Positions 40,181-50,914 of a stretch of 64,000 nt of DNA are shown one piece after another; position 1 is the stretch's first letter; every line of letters begins with the position of its first letter. Position numbers and translations under genes: made by a program. The notes beneath the pieces are model-generated. The model was not told where the DNA came from and did not search any database. It worked only from the letters and a program-made list of their open reading frames with translations. Location of the stretch: the NCBI RefSeq assembly GCF_002688565.1, contig NZ_CP024011.1, forward strand, positions 558,001 to 622,000, in the 5' to 3' direction. The stretch comes from Acinetobacter sp. LoGeW2-3 (GTDB lineage: Bacteria > Pseudomonadota > Gammaproteobacteria > Pseudomonadales > Moraxellaceae).

Positions 40181-41593
40181 TTAACCGCGTTTGAATTTTT
40201 TCTCGGCTTTCTTGAATTTCTGAACATAACGACGTTTACGTGCCGCAGTACGTTCATCAATTTGCGACTTACGACCTTCGAACGGATTCTCAGAGGTCTT
40301 AAATTCGATTTTTACTGGCGTACCTTCAAGTTTATAAACTTTACGGAACACATTTTCCAGGTAGCGACGGTAGTCCGCAGGTGTCTTATCTACCTTGTTA
40401 CCATGAATCACAATCGTAGGTGGGTTTTGACCGCCAATATGCGCATAACGCATCTTGATACGACGACCTTGAACCATTGGCGGCTGATGCGCCTCAGTGG
40501 CATCTTGCAAAATCTGAGTAATTTTTGCCGGAGATACTTTCAGGTGCGAAGAATCATAAGCACGGTGAATTGAAGGATAAAGCTCACCGACGCCTGTACC
40601 ATGCAATGCAGAGATCAAGTGGATTTTCGCCCATGGAATAAAGTCAAAACGACGTTCCACATCTAGCTTACACTGTTTACGATCATACTCGGACATGTTG
40701 TCCCATTTATTGATCGCAATCACCATGGCACGACCTGCTTCAATCGCATAACCGATCAAGTGCAAGTCTTGCTCTACAATACCTTCACGTGCATCAACAA
40801 CCACCACAACCACATGCGCGTCTTTCATCGCCTGTAAAGTTTTCACGATTGAGAACTTCTCAATCATTTCATCCACTTTACCTTTACGACGTACACCTGC
40901 AGTGTCGATCAAAGTGTATTGACGGCCATCGCGCTCAAATGGAATATAAATTGAGTCACGTGTTGTACCTGGTTGGTCAAATGCCACGACACGGTCTTCA
41001 CCCAATAAGCGGTTAACCAGTGTCGATTTACCCACGTTTGGACGACCAATAATCGCTAAACGTAAACCGGTGTTTTTATCGTGTTCTTCTTGAGACTCAT
41101 CTTCAGGCACGTCTTGTAAAACGTCCTCAAGCATTTGTTGTACACCACGGCCATGGCTTGCAGCCACTTGCATTGGTTCGCCCATACCGAGTTTATAGAA
41201 CTCGACCAGCGCGGCTTCCGCATGCACACCATCAACCTTATTCGCAACAAGGAAGACTTTTTTACCTAAAGTACGCAGTTCACGAGCAATCTGCTCATCA
41301 GATGCTAAAAGGCCAGCACGGGCATCCACCACGAAGATAATAATATCGGCTTCATTGATCGCAGTTTTTGACTGTTCTGCCATGTAGGAGTCAATGCCAC
41401 CTTCATTTTCGCCAATACCGCCGGTATCAACCACAATGAAAGATTTGTTTTGGAATACTGCATCGCCATATTTACGGTCGCGTGTCAGACCTGCAAAGTC
41501 TGCCACCAATGCATCACGGCTCTTGGTTATCTGGTTAAACAGAGTTGATTTTCCGACGTTCGGACGACCAATGAGCGCAATTACGGGTTTCAT
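40181..41593 (-). CDS. der: GTPase Der (EngA), ribosome assembly
   Basis: 470 aa with two tandem GTPase domains. The first has [13 protein letters not shown] (residues 8-20), DTGG and NKVD; the second has [13 protein letters not shown] near residue 184, [10 protein letters not shown] and NKWD. The C-terminal KH-like domain ends in a very basic tail ([19 protein letters not shown]). It acts in 50S subunit maturation. Placed downstream of bamB, as in other gammaproteobacteria. Confidence 0.96.
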   Translation of the reverse strand: MKPVIALIGRPNVGKSTLFNQITKSRDALVADFAGLTRDRKYGDAVFQNKSFIVVDTGGIGENEGGIDSYMAEQSKTAINEADIIIFVVDARAGLLASDEQIARELRTLGKKVFLVANKVDGVHAEAALVEFYKLGMGEPMQVAASHGRGVQQMLEDVLQDVPEDESQEEHDKNTGLRLAIIGRPNVGKSTLVNRLLGEDRVVAFDQPGTTRDSIYIPFERDGRQYTLIDTAGVRRKGKVDEMIEKFSIVKTLQAMKDAHVVVVVVDAREGIVEQDLHLIGYAIEAGRAMVIAINKWDNMSEYDRKQCKLDVERRFDFIPWAKIHLISALHGTGVGELYPSIHRAYDSSHLKVSPAKITQILQDATEAHQPPMVQGRRIKMRYAHIGGQNPPTIVIHGNKVDKTPADYRRYLENVFRKVYKLEGTPVKIEFKTSENPFEGRKSQIDERTAARKRRYVQKFKKAEKKFKRG

Positions 41594-41690
41594 AGATTAA
41601 CCTTTATTCAATATCAGGCTGTCTAAAAATGGCCTGAACATCAGAAAGTTTTGGAAGAAAATGGGAATAGGATTAAAGCCTAAAATAAAT

Positions 41691-41724
41691 AAAAACACGG
41701 GGCATTGAACATTCAATCACCCCG
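41691..41724 (-). terminator. Rho-independent terminator after bamB
   Basis: On the minus strand CGGGGTGATTGAA-TG-TTCAATGCCCCG, then TGTTTTTATT. It lies 46 bp past the bamB stop and before der. Confidence 0.82.
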
Positions 41725-41769
41725 CGCAAAAAATACGGTTGGCTTATTTTAGCATAAGCCACAGAAAAA

Positions 41770-42918
41770 TTAACGATTCTGCCAGATACTGTAAGCACCT
41801 TTACGTGTCGATACATAGAGCTGGTTGTCGATCACACGCAGTGTGCGAACTTCACCAGAAGTTTTAGAACGACCAATAATCTGTCCAGTTGATGGATCAA
41901 TTAGGTGTAATACACCATCCAGGTCACCGACGACCAGATCACCACCCAGCATTACCGGGTTGCTCAGCTGACGGTTTAACAGCTGGTCATTTTCCCAGAG
42001 TTTCTGGCCAGAGGTAATTTCATACGCGGTGATTTTACCATCAGTCTGGGCAACAAAGACACCATTACCGACCACTTCTGGACGTTGGATACTACTAGCA
42101 TCTTCACTCCAGATCACCTGTTGTGAAGCCAGATCCAGTACAGTCACCTGACCTTGATAGCTTGTGGTTACTACAAACTGACCAGCTACGACTGGTTCAC
42201 CATCAATATCATTCAAACGTTGGATGTCAGAACGGCCATCAGACACGGCTACACGGCGCTGCATTTTTGGCACACCAGTCACTGCATCTAGGGCATAAAT
42301 ATAACCATTCGCCGAAGAAATCAACACATGACGTGGGTCAAGTGCGACTGGCGCTGCCATACCACGGAGGCTGAATTGTACATTAGGTAGCTTATAAGTC
42401 CACACTTGTTTACCAGTGCTGACTTCATGAGCAAAGACCATACCGTCATTTGCCACAGTAATCACACGGTCTGCATGCACTAAAGATGGTGCAATAATAG
42501 CACCCGACAATTGCGCTGCCCAACGTTGTTCACCCGTCTGCTGATCTAAAGCAAACAGTTGACCTTTGGTATTCCCAGCAATCACCAAACCAGAAGCTGC
42601 TTCAACACCTGCGCTTAGGCCTTCCTTAGTGATTTTTTTCTGCCATAGACGTTGCTTGCCTTGATAAGCAGAAATTTCACCATTTGGATTGATGGCAAAA
42701 ACAACACCATTGTCTACATCAAGACGTAAACGTAATGGATCTGCTTCATCTGTAGAAGAAACACTGTTAGAAAATACAGAAACCAGTGATTTTGCCTGTG
42801 CAAGTTTCGGTAGTGGATTTGGCTTGGCTTCTTCCACTTTAATAGTTTTACCCGCACAACCCGCCAGGGCAAGGGTTAAGACTGTTAAGGCACAGGTGAG
42901 TTTGTATTTTCTATTCAT
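41770..42918 (-). CDS. bamB: Outer membrane protein assembly lipoprotein BamB
   Basis: 382 aa. Lipobox LALAGC, then an eight-bladed beta-propeller shown by repeated PQQ-like units such as LFALDQQTGEQRW, VFAHEVSTGKQVW, IYALDAVTGVPK, VTVLDLASQQVIW, ITAYEITSGQKLW and LHLIDPSTGQIIG. BamB supports BamA in folding outer-membrane proteins. Its ATG overlaps the yfgM stop, and a terminator follows. Confidence 0.95.
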   Translation of the reverse strand: MNRKYKLTCALTVLTLALAGCAGKTIKVEEAKPNPLPKLAQAKSLVSVFSNSVSSTDEADPLRLRLDVDNGVVFAINPNGEISAYQGKQRLWQKKITKEGLSAGVEAASGLVIAGNTKGQLFALDQQTGEQRWAAQLSGAIIAPSLVHADRVITVANDGMVFAHEVSTGKQVWTYKLPNVQFSLRGMAAPVALDPRHVLISSANGYIYALDAVTGVPKMQRRVAVSDGRSDIQRLNDIDGEPVVAGQFVVTTSYQGQVTVLDLASQQVIWSEDASSIQRPEVVGNGVFVAQTDGKITAYEITSGQKLWENDQLLNRQLSNPVMLGGDLVVGDLDGVLHLIDPSTGQIIGRSKTSGEVRTLRVIDNQLYVSTRKGAYSIWQNR

Positions 42919-43613
42919 TCAGTTTCTTCCACTTGTGTATCTATAATCGGGCGTTCAATTTCAGGATCATCGACCAATACGCCAACACTTTCTAGTTTAA
43001 TTTGTAAAATCTGACGTTCTTCTTTGCGTTCTACCAAAGCATCCCATGCACTTTGATACACTTTCTTGGCATTTTCAATATCATTTTTGGCAACATAGAT
43101 ATCACCACGTGCTTCATCTGCAGTTGCTTTAAAAGCAGGTTCAGTGACCGCTTCCAAAGTTTTCAGTGCTGCATCATATTTTTTCTGTGCCAGCTGAGCA
43201 TAAGCCAGACGCAATTTAACCACCTGCACCAGACCCGCATCATCCACCTTAGAGTTTTCGACTTTCTTCAGTGCACGTTCAGCTGCCGCATAATCTTCTT
43301 TGTCATACGCCAGCTTTGCCATCACCAGCTGAGTCTGAATCGCTTGCGCTGAATCCGGGGCTTCTTTGACAATCTTATCCGCAGTATCAGACAGTTTAGC
43401 AAATGCGTCGCCCTGTGTAGAACGCGCATCATCCATTAACTGCTGTACCTTGGCGGTTTGCTTTTGCGACTCCGCCAGGTTTTTCTTCTGCCAATATTCC
43501 CATCCGAAAAAGGCAATCAGCGCAACCAGAATCCCGGTAATGATTGAAGAACCATACTTCTTCGTGAAGGATTTCAAACTTTCAAGTTGATCATCACCAT
43601 CAATTGCGCTCAT
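42915..43613 (-). CDS. yfgM: YfgM-type tetratricopeptide membrane protein
   Basis: 232 aa. One transmembrane helix (about residues 22-40, IITGILVALIAFFGWEYW) behind a short cytoplasmic N-terminus, then TPR-like helices in the periplasm (LAYDKEDYAAAERALKKVE, LAYAQLAQKKYDAALKTLE). E. coli YfgM associates with the SecYEG translocon and periplasmic chaperones. The C-terminus is acidic. It lies between hisS and bamB with a 4-bp overlap to bamB, the usual order. Confidence 0.92.
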   Translation of the reverse strand: MSAIDGDDQLESLKSFTKKYGSSIITGILVALIAFFGWEYWQKKNLAESQKQTAKVQQLMDDARSTQGDAFAKLSDTADKIVKEAPDSAQAIQTQLVMAKLAYDKEDYAAAERALKKVENSKVDDAGLVQVVKLRLAYAQLAQKKYDAALKTLEAVTEPAFKATADEARGDIYVAKNDIENAKKVYQSAWDALVERKEERQILQIKLESVGVLVDDPEIERPIIDTQVEETE

Positions 43614-43643
43614 GTGATTACCCCGTTCCTAATGTCTTATTGA

Positions 43644-44939
43644 TTATTTTGAAGAAATTTTAGCTGTAAAGAATGCCACAAAATCAGCAAATGGCACATC
43701 CGATTGCTCTGCCGTTGCCAGCTCTTTTACGGTAAAAGTCTGTGCTTCAAGTTCGCGCTCACCGATGATCGCAGCATAGATCGCACCAGACTGGTCTGCC
43801 TTTTTCATTTGCGATTTCATTGAACCTTGTGAGCCCACTTTCAGACGAATTGTGCTGCCTGCAGCTTCTAACTGGTCACGGATCTGTTCAGCCAGCACCA
43901 GTGCCTTACCTTGAGAAGCAGGATCTGCCACCAGGAACACTTCACAATCACGTACTGGCGTATTGTCTTCTACTTGCTCAAGTAGAAGCAGTAAACGCTC
44001 CATACCCATTGCAAAACCAACCGCAGGTACAGACTGCTCGGCTTTACCTTTTAGCTGACCAACCAAGCCATCGTAACGGCCGCCGGCACATACCGTACCT
44101 TGTGAACCCAAGTGGGTGGTCGTCCATTCAAATACAGTTTTGTTGTAATAATCCAGACCACGCACCAGTTTCTGATTAATGACAAAGCTCACGCCTGCAT
44201 CAGTCAGGTATTGCTGCAACTGGTTAAAGTGCGCCAGTGTGTCTTCACCCATAAAATCATGAAGTTTTGGCGCATTTTCTAGGATACTTTGAGTTTTGGC
44301 ATCTTTAGAATCCAGAATACGCAGTGGATTCGTGGTCAAACGACGTTGAGAATCTTCATCCAGATCAGCTTTATGCGCTTGCAGAAAATCTACCAATGCC
44401 GCACGGTAATTTGCTCGCTCTTCAGATTCACCGAGTGTGTTCAGCTCAAGTTGAACCTTATCGGCAACACCCATACGTTTCCATAGACGTGCAGTCATCA
44501 GAATCAGTTCAGCATCTTGATCTGGCGTAGCCACACCAAAAGTTTCCACGCCAAACTGGTGGAACTGACGATAACGACCTTTCTGTGGTTTTTCATAACG
44601 GAACATTGGCCCGATATACCACACTTTCGGCGTTGCACCACGTAGTAGGTTATGTTCAAGCATGGCACGTACACAACCCGCCGTGCCTTCAGGACGTAGG
44701 GTCAAAGACTCAGGTGGATTACCTTTGTCCAGGAATGTGTACATTTCTTTTTCAACGATATCCGTTGCATCACCGATCGAACGTTTGAACAGATTGGTCT
44801 GTTCAACGATTGGCAAACGAATTTGTTGATAACCATAGGCATCCATTAGACCTGATAGATGCTGTTCAAGACGTCTCCAAGCTGGGGTTTGCGTTGGGAG
44901 AATGTCATTAAAACCTTTGATTGCGACGATTGAACTCAT
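43644..44939 (-). CDS. hisS: Histidyl-tRNA synthetase
   Basis: 431 aa, class II synthetase. Motif 2 region [23 protein letters not shown], histidine-binding [15 protein letters not shown], motif 3 [16 protein letters not shown], and a C-terminal anticodon-binding domain with [19 protein letters not shown]. Start [15 protein letters not shown] is canonical. Four bases separate it from ispG. Confidence 0.97.
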   Translation of the reverse strand: MSSIVAIKGFNDILPTQTPAWRRLEQHLSGLMDAYGYQQIRLPIVEQTNLFKRSIGDATDIVEKEMYTFLDKGNPPESLTLRPEGTAGCVRAMLEHNLLRGATPKVWYIGPMFRYEKPQKGRYRQFHQFGVETFGVATPDQDAELILMTARLWKRMGVADKVQLELNTLGESEERANYRAALVDFLQAHKADLDEDSQRRLTTNPLRILDSKDAKTQSILENAPKLHDFMGEDTLAHFNQLQQYLTDAGVSFVINQKLVRGLDYYNKTVFEWTTTHLGSQGTVCAGGRYDGLVGQLKGKAEQSVPAVGFAMGMERLLLLLEQVEDNTPVRDCEVFLVADPASQGKALVLAEQIRDQLEAAGSTIRLKVGSQGSMKSQMKKADQSGAIYAAIIGERELEAQTFTVKELATAEQSDVPFADFVAFFTAKISSK

Positions 44940-44942
44940 GAT

Positions 44943-46064
44943 TTACTCAGGAAAACTTGTACGAATAATTTCTTTAGATTTAGCTTCTTCAAGCTCAATA
45001 ACACGTTGACGAACCATAGCTTCGATTTCGTCAACGAGTTGATTGGTATCAATTAAGTGACTCTTTTCGCCATTACGATACACCAGTGAACGTGGACTTG
45101 CACCTACAACACCAATGTCCGCTTCTTTGGCTTCACCCGGACCATTCACTTTACAGCCAATCACAGATACATCCATTGGCGTACGGATATCTTCCAGGCG
45201 CTCCTCTAAAGACTGCATCACTTTAATCACATTAAATTCCTGACGTGAACAGCTTGGGCAGGCAATGAAGTTAATCCCATTAGAACGCAGACCGAGTGAT
45301 TTCAGAATATCAAAACCGATCTTCACTTCTTCTTCAGGCTCAGCTGCCAGCGAAATACGCATGGTGTCACCAATACCTTCCATCAGCAGGCCACCCAAAG
45401 CAATCGCTGATTTCACCGAACCCGTACGATAAATACCAGCTTCAGTCACACCTAAGTGTAATGGATTATCAATCTGTTTCGATAAAAGACGATAAGCATC
45501 CATAGTCAGGAAAACATTTGATGCTTTCACCGACACTTTAAATTCATGGAAATCTAGGCGGTCTAAAATATCGATATGACGCATTGCTGACTCAAGCAGT
45601 GCCTCGCCAGTAGGCTCACCATATTTCTTCTGGATATCTTTTTCCAGTGAACCGGCATTCACACCGATACGCATGGAAATATCGTTATGGCGTGCAGCTG
45701 CCACCACCTCACGAATTTTGGCTTCTGAACCGATATTACCCGGGTTAATACGCAGACAGTCTGCGCCCAGATCAGCAACTGCCAAGGCAATCTTATAGTC
45801 GAAGTGAATATCCGCAACTAAAGGCACACTCACCTGCTTACGGATTTCACCGAACGCTGCTGCTGCTTCCATACTCGGTACAGAAACACGCATGATGTCA
45901 GCACCGGCATCTACACAACGCTGGATTTGTGCAACTGTTGCTGCGACATCGCAAGTTTCGGTATTTGTCATACTCTGGATGCTGATAGGCGCATCACCAC
46001 CGACATAAACAGAACCAACACGAATTTTACGAGTTGGACGACGTTGAATCGGATTCACAATCAT
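44943..46064 (-). CDS. ispG: (E)-4-hydroxy-3-methylbut-2-enyl-diphosphate synthase
   Basis: 373 aa. TIM-barrel N-terminal domain with [19 protein letters not shown], and a C-terminal iron-sulfur domain with cysteines in [12 protein letters not shown] and [17 protein letters not shown]. It makes HMBPP in the MEP isoprenoid pathway. It lies between rodZ and hisS with short gaps, one operon. Confidence 0.96.
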   Translation of the reverse strand: MIVNPIQRRPTRKIRVGSVYVGGDAPISIQSMTNTETCDVAATVAQIQRCVDAGADIMRVSVPSMEAAAAFGEIRKQVSVPLVADIHFDYKIALAVADLGADCLRINPGNIGSEAKIREVVAAARHNDISMRIGVNAGSLEKDIQKKYGEPTGEALLESAMRHIDILDRLDFHEFKVSVKASNVFLTMDAYRLLSKQIDNPLHLGVTEAGIYRTGSVKSAIALGGLLMEGIGDTMRISLAAEPEEEVKIGFDILKSLGLRSNGINFIACPSCSRQEFNVIKVMQSLEERLEDIRTPMDVSVIGCKVNGPGEAKEADIGVVGASPRSLVYRNGEKSHLIDTNQLVDEIEAMVRQRVIELEEAKSKEIIRTSFPE

Positions 46065-46087
46065 GGTTTGCTTCTACTCTCTTGCCA

Positions 46088-46879
46088 TTAACGTGATAAA
46101 CGGAATTCTGCTTTTCCGTTAACCGTATATGGTGACAATGAAATATTTTCGTTATTCAGGGTCAAAGTGACGGCGGTTGCATCATCAAGACGGATCTGGA
46201 ATGGCGTTTCACCATTTAACTCTAATGTTGATGATTGACGACCAGTGGCCAGCACTTTATCTGTTGAATCCACAATATGAACTGAAGTAGGACGGCTAAA
46301 TTCAAGTTTTAGCTGATCACCTGAGACAGCTGCGTTGGAATCCATATTAATAATTTCAACGTCTGATGCTTCAGTCATTACTTCTGGTTCTGCTTCAGAG
46401 CTACTATTGCTTGACCAGTTCTGAATCATCGCAACCAATAAGCCTAAAACGACTAATACCACTAATGCGATTAAACCGCGCTTCAACCATTTACGATTAC
46501 GGTCACGATTAGACCCTGGCAATTTACCCATAATCTTGATTGGGGAATTATTCAGGGCATGATTTGGCAGCAGACCAGTATCATTGGCATAAATTTCATC
46601 AAAACGCTGAATGATATTCGATGCATCAACGCCCAGGAACTTCGCATAAGTACGATAATAACCCTTGATAAAGGTCGCTTCTGGCAAAGCTTTATAATCG
46701 TCCTGTTCCAGCGCAGTCAAAGTTTTGACTGGAATATTCAGCTCACTCTCGACATCTTCCAGCTCAAGTTTCTGATTGATCCGAATCTGGCGCAAGTACT
46801 CACCTGGACGTTGAACATTTCCTAACGCGTTTGGCGCTACGCTCGAATTATTCGATGGTGAATTAGGATTTACTTCCAT
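46088..46879 (-). CDS. rodZ: RodZ-like cytoskeletal protein
   Basis: 263 aa. A helix-turn-helix (Xre-type) cytoplasmic domain at about residues 27-95 (GEYLRQIRINQKLELEDVESELNIP). A basic stretch NRDRNRKWLKR precedes the transmembrane helix at about 136-158. The C-terminal DUF4115 domain is periplasmic (FSRPTSVHIVDSTDKVLATG...). RodZ links MreB to the wall-synthesis machinery. It overlaps the pilW end by 10 bp. Confidence 0.92.
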   Translation of the reverse strand: MEVNPNSPSNNSSVAPNALGNVQRPGEYLRQIRINQKLELEDVESELNIPVKTLTALEQDDYKALPEATFIKGYYRTYAKFLGVDASNIIQRFDEIYANDTGLLPNHALNNSPIKIMGKLPGSNRDRNRKWLKRGLIALVVLVVLGLLVAMIQNWSSNSSSEAEPEVMTEASDVEIINMDSNAAVSGDQLKLEFSRPTSVHIVDSTDKVLATGRQSSTLELNGETPFQIRLDDATAVTLTLNNENISLSPYTVNGKAEFRLSR

Positions 46880-47670
46880 ACGGCCTCAGTACTGTACTGT
46901 AATTGCAAATAACGTTGGTATTCCGGGCTTTCAGGGAATAATGCGCGTAATTGATTCACCAATACTTGCATATCCATTTGATCACCCTCGGCACGCGCAG
47001 TACGAATGCCGATCCAAAGCGCACGAGCACCTTGGTTTTTCTGCCCCACTGAACGTACAAATTGTTGATACATATTCGACGCTGCTGGGAACTTCTGATT
47101 CAGATAAAAAATCTCTGTCAACTCTAACATTGAAACATAAGAATCGCGATTGGCTTGCAGGGCTTGTTTGAATGATTTTTCAGCATTTGTCAGATCACCC
47201 TGTTTCAGATAGATCCGCCCCATATTTTCAAGCGCACGGTAACGCTGATCATAGCCCAGCGTAGAACCTGCAATTGCAAATTGTTCAATCGCGTCATTAT
47301 AACGTTCAAGTTGATATAAATAGGTGCCGTAATTGTTACGTGCCTGTGCATTTTTAGGTTCAGCGGAAATCGCTTTTTTAAAATAGCCTTCAGCTTTATC
47401 TAAATTAGCCTTACTGCCTTCCTGTTGCAGCAATACGCCCATCAGCATATTAGCCTGGGCATCACGTGAATTACTTTCAAGTGCCTGATCCAGCGCACGC
47501 TTGGCTGAATCCAGATCACCTGTTTTCAGATATTCAACCGCCAATTGGGTACGCACCTGAGTCGCTTTCTTAGGATCCTTTTTACCGAATTCTGCCGTTT
47601 GACAGGCAGATAGGGCTATAGAAACACACACTATTGAAATAAAAGCAATTTTAGATGTCATATTTCTCAA
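46870..47670 (-). CDS. pilW: Type IV pilus biogenesis/stability lipoprotein PilW (PilF)
   Basis: 266 aa from the TTG at 47670, which has AGAGG about eight bases upstream; the ATG at 47661 (MTSKIAFIS) is the alternative. Lipobox near ALSAC, then about six TPR units (EYLKTGDLDSAKRALDQALE, LMGVLLQQEGSKANLDKAEG, NYGTYLYQLERYNDAIEQF, GRIYLKQGDLTNAEKSF). It pilots the PilQ secretin to the outer membrane. Placed between rlmN and rodZ, as in Pseudomonas. Confidence 0.93.
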   Translation of the reverse strand: MRNMTSKIAFISIVCVSIALSACQTAEFGKKDPKKATQVRTQLAVEYLKTGDLDSAKRALDQALESNSRDAQANMLMGVLLQQEGSKANLDKAEGYFKKAISAEPKNAQARNNYGTYLYQLERYNDAIEQFAIAGSTLGYDQRYRALENMGRIYLKQGDLTNAEKSFKQALQANRDSYVSMLELTEIFYLNQKFPAASNMYQQFVRSVGQKNQGARALWIGIRTARAEGDQMDMQVLVNQLRALFPESPEYQRYLQLQYSTEAVWK

Positions 47671-47684
47671 TTGGCGACCTCTTC

Positions 47685-48920
47685 TTATCCTTGTGAGCGC
47701 ATAATCTCATTGGATTGTGCAATTTTCTTCTTCCATTGTTCAGCACGGCGAGTACGGTCCGCAACTTGCCCCACTAATTGTCCACACGCTGCATCGATGT
47801 CATCACCACGTGTCTGACGAATCGTACACACAAAACCGGCATCAGACAAAGTTTTTTGGAAAGAAATAATGCGGTTACGGCTTGAACGACCATATGGCGC
47901 ATGCGGGAACGGGTTAAATGGAATCAGATTAATTTTGCTCGGAAGATTCTTCAGCAATTTGATCATCTGCTGTGCATGTTCCGGCTTGTCGTTCACACCA
48001 TCCAGCATTACATATTCAATGGTCACATGCTTACGTACACTTTCATTACCATCTTTGGTGATATAACGCTGACATGCCGCAATCAACTGCTCTAATGGAT
48101 ATTTTTTATTGATTGGCACAAGCTCATTACGTAACTCGTCATTTGGCGCATGTAGAGAAATCGCCAAAGCCACATCAATATCTTGAGCTAATTGATCAAT
48201 CTTCGGTACCACGCCTGAAGTCGATAAAGTTACACGGCGTTTAGACATCCCATAAGCAAAATCATCTAGCATGATGCGCATTGAGTTCAATACGGCATCA
48301 TAGTTGAGCAGTGGTTCGCCCATCCCCATCATTACCACGTTGGTTACTGAACGCTCACGCTCAGCTACTGGCACATCTTCCATGTAGGAATAGTTCGCCA
48401 TCCAGAGCTGACCGATAATTTCAGCTTGGTTTAGATCACGTTGGAAACCTTGTTTACCGGTTGAACAGAATGAACAGTCCAGGGCACAGCCTACTTGTGA
48501 AGAAATACACAGGGTCTTACGTGAACCAGTTTTATCTTCTGCCGGAATCAGGACAGTTTCAACCAGAGAGCCATCACCATCACCGACACGGAACACCCAT
48601 TTGCGGGTACCGTCTTTGGAATAGTTTTTATGCACCACTTCTGGCGCTTTAATTTCACAAATCTTTTCCAGTTTTTCACGCAGCTTGCCTGAGATATTGG
48701 TCATCTCGGCAAAATCAGTCACAAAATACTGATGAATCCATTTCATCACCTGACCGGCACGGAACTTCTTCTCGCCCATATCTTCGAAGAATTTTTCCAT
48801 TTGCGGACGTGACATGCCTAGTAAGTTCACTTTTTCCACAGAATTTTGCTGTGCAGGAGTGGACGGAGATTGTTGCTGTGCATCAGAAACTGCTGATGTA
48901 GCGACCACTTCAGTACTCAT
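47685..48920 (-). CDS. rlmN: Dual-specificity 23S rRNA/tRNA m2A methyltransferase RlmN
   Basis: 411 aa, radical-SAM enzyme. Iron-sulfur cysteines are in [15 protein letters not shown] (about residues 146-160), the catalytic C-terminal Cys in [20 protein letters not shown], and [11 protein letters not shown] follows the cluster. It methylates A2503 of 23S rRNA and A37 of some tRNAs. The first ~30 residues are a Ser/Gln-rich extension not needed by the family. Heads the downstream pilW-rodZ-ispG-hisS run. Confidence 0.96.
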   Translation of the reverse strand: MSTEVVATSAVSDAQQQSPSTPAQQNSVEKVNLLGMSRPQMEKFFEDMGEKKFRAGQVMKWIHQYFVTDFAEMTNISGKLREKLEKICEIKAPEVVHKNYSKDGTRKWVFRVGDGDGSLVETVLIPAEDKTGSRKTLCISSQVGCALDCSFCSTGKQGFQRDLNQAEIIGQLWMANYSYMEDVPVAERERSVTNVVMMGMGEPLLNYDAVLNSMRIMLDDFAYGMSKRRVTLSTSGVVPKIDQLAQDIDVALAISLHAPNDELRNELVPINKKYPLEQLIAACQRYITKDGNESVRKHVTIEYVMLDGVNDKPEHAQQMIKLLKNLPSKINLIPFNPFPHAPYGRSSRNRIISFQKTLSDAGFVCTIRQTRGDDIDAACGQLVGQVADRTRRAEQWKKKIAQSNEIMRSQG

Positions 48921-48991
48921 GTGTATACCTAAACCATGTCTAAAGATGAAAGGAGAAGCTCAATATCTGAGCAAAGAATTATTCAGAGAAT

Positions 48992-49029
48992 AAAAAAACC
49001 AGATAAGTATAATAACACTTATCTGGTTT
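48992..49029 (-). terminator. Rho-independent terminator after ndk
   Basis: 13-bp stem AAACCAGATAAGT/ACTTATCTGGTTT with an 8-base loop; on the minus strand it runs into a T-tract. It lies 13 bp past the ndk stop. Confidence 0.9.
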
Positions 49030-49041
49030 GAATACTGCGTA

Positions 49042-49473
49042 TTAACGAGTACGTGGAGCAATCTCAGTTTGCGCGAAGAAGTAGTTAATTTCGCGGTCAG
49101 CAGATGCTACAGAGTCAGAGCCGTGAGCAGCATTTTCGTCGATGCTTACAGCGAAGTCTGCACGGATTGTACCAGGAGCAGCTTCTTTAGGGTTAGTCGC
49201 GCCAAGGATGTCACGGTGAGCAAGAACAGCGTTTTCGCCTTCAAGAACTGAAACAACAACTGGACCAGAAGTCATGAATGCAACTAGGTCACCGAAGAAA
49301 CCACGTTCTTTGTGCTCAGCGTAGAAGCCTTCAGCTTCAGCTTGAGTCAGGTGTTTCATTTTAGTCGCAACGATTTTAAGACCTGCTTTTTCGAAACGAG
49401 CAAAGATGTCACCGATGTGGTTTTTAGCAACTGCGTCTGGTTTTACGATAGATAATGTACGTTCAATAGCCAT
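49042..49473 (-). CDS. ndk: Nucleoside diphosphate kinase
   Basis: 143 aa, full length. Conserved [14 protein letters not shown] at the N-terminus, [21 protein letters not shown], and active-site His in [20 protein letters not shown]. It balances NTP and dNTP pools. A GGAG lies just upstream. Separate terminator on its 3' side, own promoter likely between it and iscX. Confidence 0.97.
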   Translation of the reverse strand: MAIERTLSIVKPDAVAKNHIGDIFARFEKAGLKIVATKMKHLTQAEAEGFYAEHKERGFFGDLVAFMTSGPVVVSVLEGENAVLAHRDILGATNPKEAAPGTIRADFAVSIDENAAHGSDSVASADREINYFFAQTEIAPRTR

Positions 49474-49582
49474 GATTGGCTCCTTAAGTCAATTGTTGAC
49501 ATGAAAATTTGCCGCATTATACCGAATAATGGACTTTTTTCTGCCTTTAAACTGTAAAAAAATTGCTTTTTTCAATTGGCAA

Positions 49583-49783
49583 TTAACGTGCTTCGTCAAT
49601 CCATGCCATTTGAATGGCTTCCAGAAGCCCTTCGGTTGATTTGGTTGGATCGTCTTCAAAATCAGGAAGTGCACATACCCAGGCATGCAGGTCGGTAAAG
49701 CGAACCCATTGCGGATCCACGTCTGGATGCGCTTCATACAATTCAATCGCGATATCGAGGGTATCTGTCCAACGTAAACCCAT
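49583..49783 (-). CDS. iscX: Fe-S cluster assembly protein IscX
   Basis: 66 aa, the family length. Acidic protein, with the conserved MGLRWTDTLDIAIELYEAHPD and TDLHAWVCALPDFED. IscX binds IscS and iron and modulates cluster assembly. In many genomes it ends the isc operon; here it stands alone upstream of ndk, about 110 bp away. Confidence 0.93.
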   Translation of the reverse strand: MGLRWTDTLDIAIELYEAHPDVDPQWVRFTDLHAWVCALPDFEDDPTKSTEGLLEAIQMAWIDEAR

Positions 49784-49871
49784 GTCTATTCCTAAGCCTA
49801 TTTACTGTGATGTAGTACTTTAGCAAATCTGCAAAATTCTGCGAGTCTTTGCCGGATCATCTCGTGATTTT

Positions 49872-50423
49872 TTACAACATGATATTAAAAAAAGGTGCCG
49901 TAAATACAATCATGGTGGCTACCAGCGCACCCAATATGGCCCCTACCGCTACATCACTCGGATAATGCAAGCCTAAAACCATTCGGGAGATCGCGACCAA
50001 TAAAGTAAAAGGCAGCATCAAAATCAGTAACGCGGGAACAGCATAGCCTAACATTGTTGTTGCCATAACCGCATGTAAGGTATGTCCTGACGGAAAACTA
50101 TAATAATCTAAAGGATCATCTCCTAAACGAATAAGTTGATGTACCTGATAGGGTCGAGGACGTACAGTTTTAGTTTTTAGTACCTTGTAAATTACCGTAC
50201 CCATTGTACTTCCCACTATTAAATACAACATTTGCAGGCTATATAATAAACCTTGTAGTAACCAGGCAACTATAATCATGACATACCAAAAGATACCATT
50301 CCCAAGCCGACTAATTATTTTAAAGAAAATAGCCACTCGCCCGGAATGTGAGAGATGATTCAGCACCATGCAACCATTTAAATCCATCTCCATTAATTTT
50401 TGTTTTGCATGATGGAATTTCAC
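49872..50423 (-). CDS. PAP2-family membrane phosphatase
   Basis: 183 aa. Several transmembrane helices, with the three PAP2 motifs: KTKTVRPRPY (about 86-95), YSFPSGHTLHAV (about 113-124) and RMVLGLHYPSDVAVGA (about 152-167). The catalytic His residues are present. Probably removes phosphate from a lipid pyrophosphate such as undecaprenyl or phosphatidic acid. It lies next to the pilus operon on the same strand, but a functional link is not evident. Confidence 0.9.
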   Translation of the reverse strand: MKFHHAKQKLMEMDLNGCMVLNHLSHSGRVAIFFKIISRLGNGIFWYVMIIVAWLLQGLLYSLQMLYLIVGSTMGTVIYKVLKTKTVRPRPYQVHQLIRLGDDPLDYYSFPSGHTLHAVMATTMLGYAVPALLILMLPFTLLVAISRMVLGLHYPSDVAVGAILGALVATMIVFTAPFFNIML

Positions 50424-50493
50424 CGTTTGGCTTCCTGTATTATTTTTAGTTCATTTTATCTTTTCTTAGCTAATAAATTATTTCAGATCAAAT

Positions 50494-50904
50494 TTAGAAA
50501 TTAATATCGACTGAAATCTGGTCAGTATACGTACCTGCTGGAACACCACTTAAAGGGTTATCAATCAATTGCACTGCAATAATATATTTTTGACGTTGCG
50601 CAGCACCTTGATTAAGAGGCACGCCCCACAGATTATTATTTGCTCCACTTAAATGTAATTTAGTCCGAAGTCTTTCAGGTCCATTAGATACAAAACTCAT
50701 ACCATCTGCACTCATTAAATTTCGGCTATTAAATAGTATGGAATAACTCTTATCACATGAAATATTAAAGGATGTTGCTGCCTGACTACGCTGATAATTT
50801 TGTAAGCGTAGCTCTCCATTACTAAAACCATCAATTGAGCAGTATTGTGCAGTGGCTAACGAACTCATGCTCAGTATAGATAAAAAGAAAAATAACTTTT
50901 TCAT
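50494..50904 (-). CDS. Spore coat protein U-domain (SCPU) pilin, probable tip subunit
   Basis: 136 aa. Signal peptide to about residue 19 (cut after TAQ/ATA), then a single SCPU-like pilin domain: YCSIDGFSNGELRLQNYQ with the first Cys, FNISCDKSYSI with the second, and a C-terminal ISVDINF that would form the last strand. It fills the place of CsuE, the tip adhesin of Csu pili, but CsuE is a two-domain protein more than twice this length. Eleven bases after the usher stop codon. Confidence 0.85.
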   Translation of the reverse strand: MKKLFFFLSILSMSSLATAQYCSIDGFSNGELRLQNYQRSQAATSFNISCDKSYSILFNSRNLMSADGMSFVSNGPERLRTKLHLSGANNNLWGVPLNQGAAQRQKYIIAVQLIDNPLSGVPAGTYTDQISVDINF

Positions 50905-50914
50905 TGTTTTACTC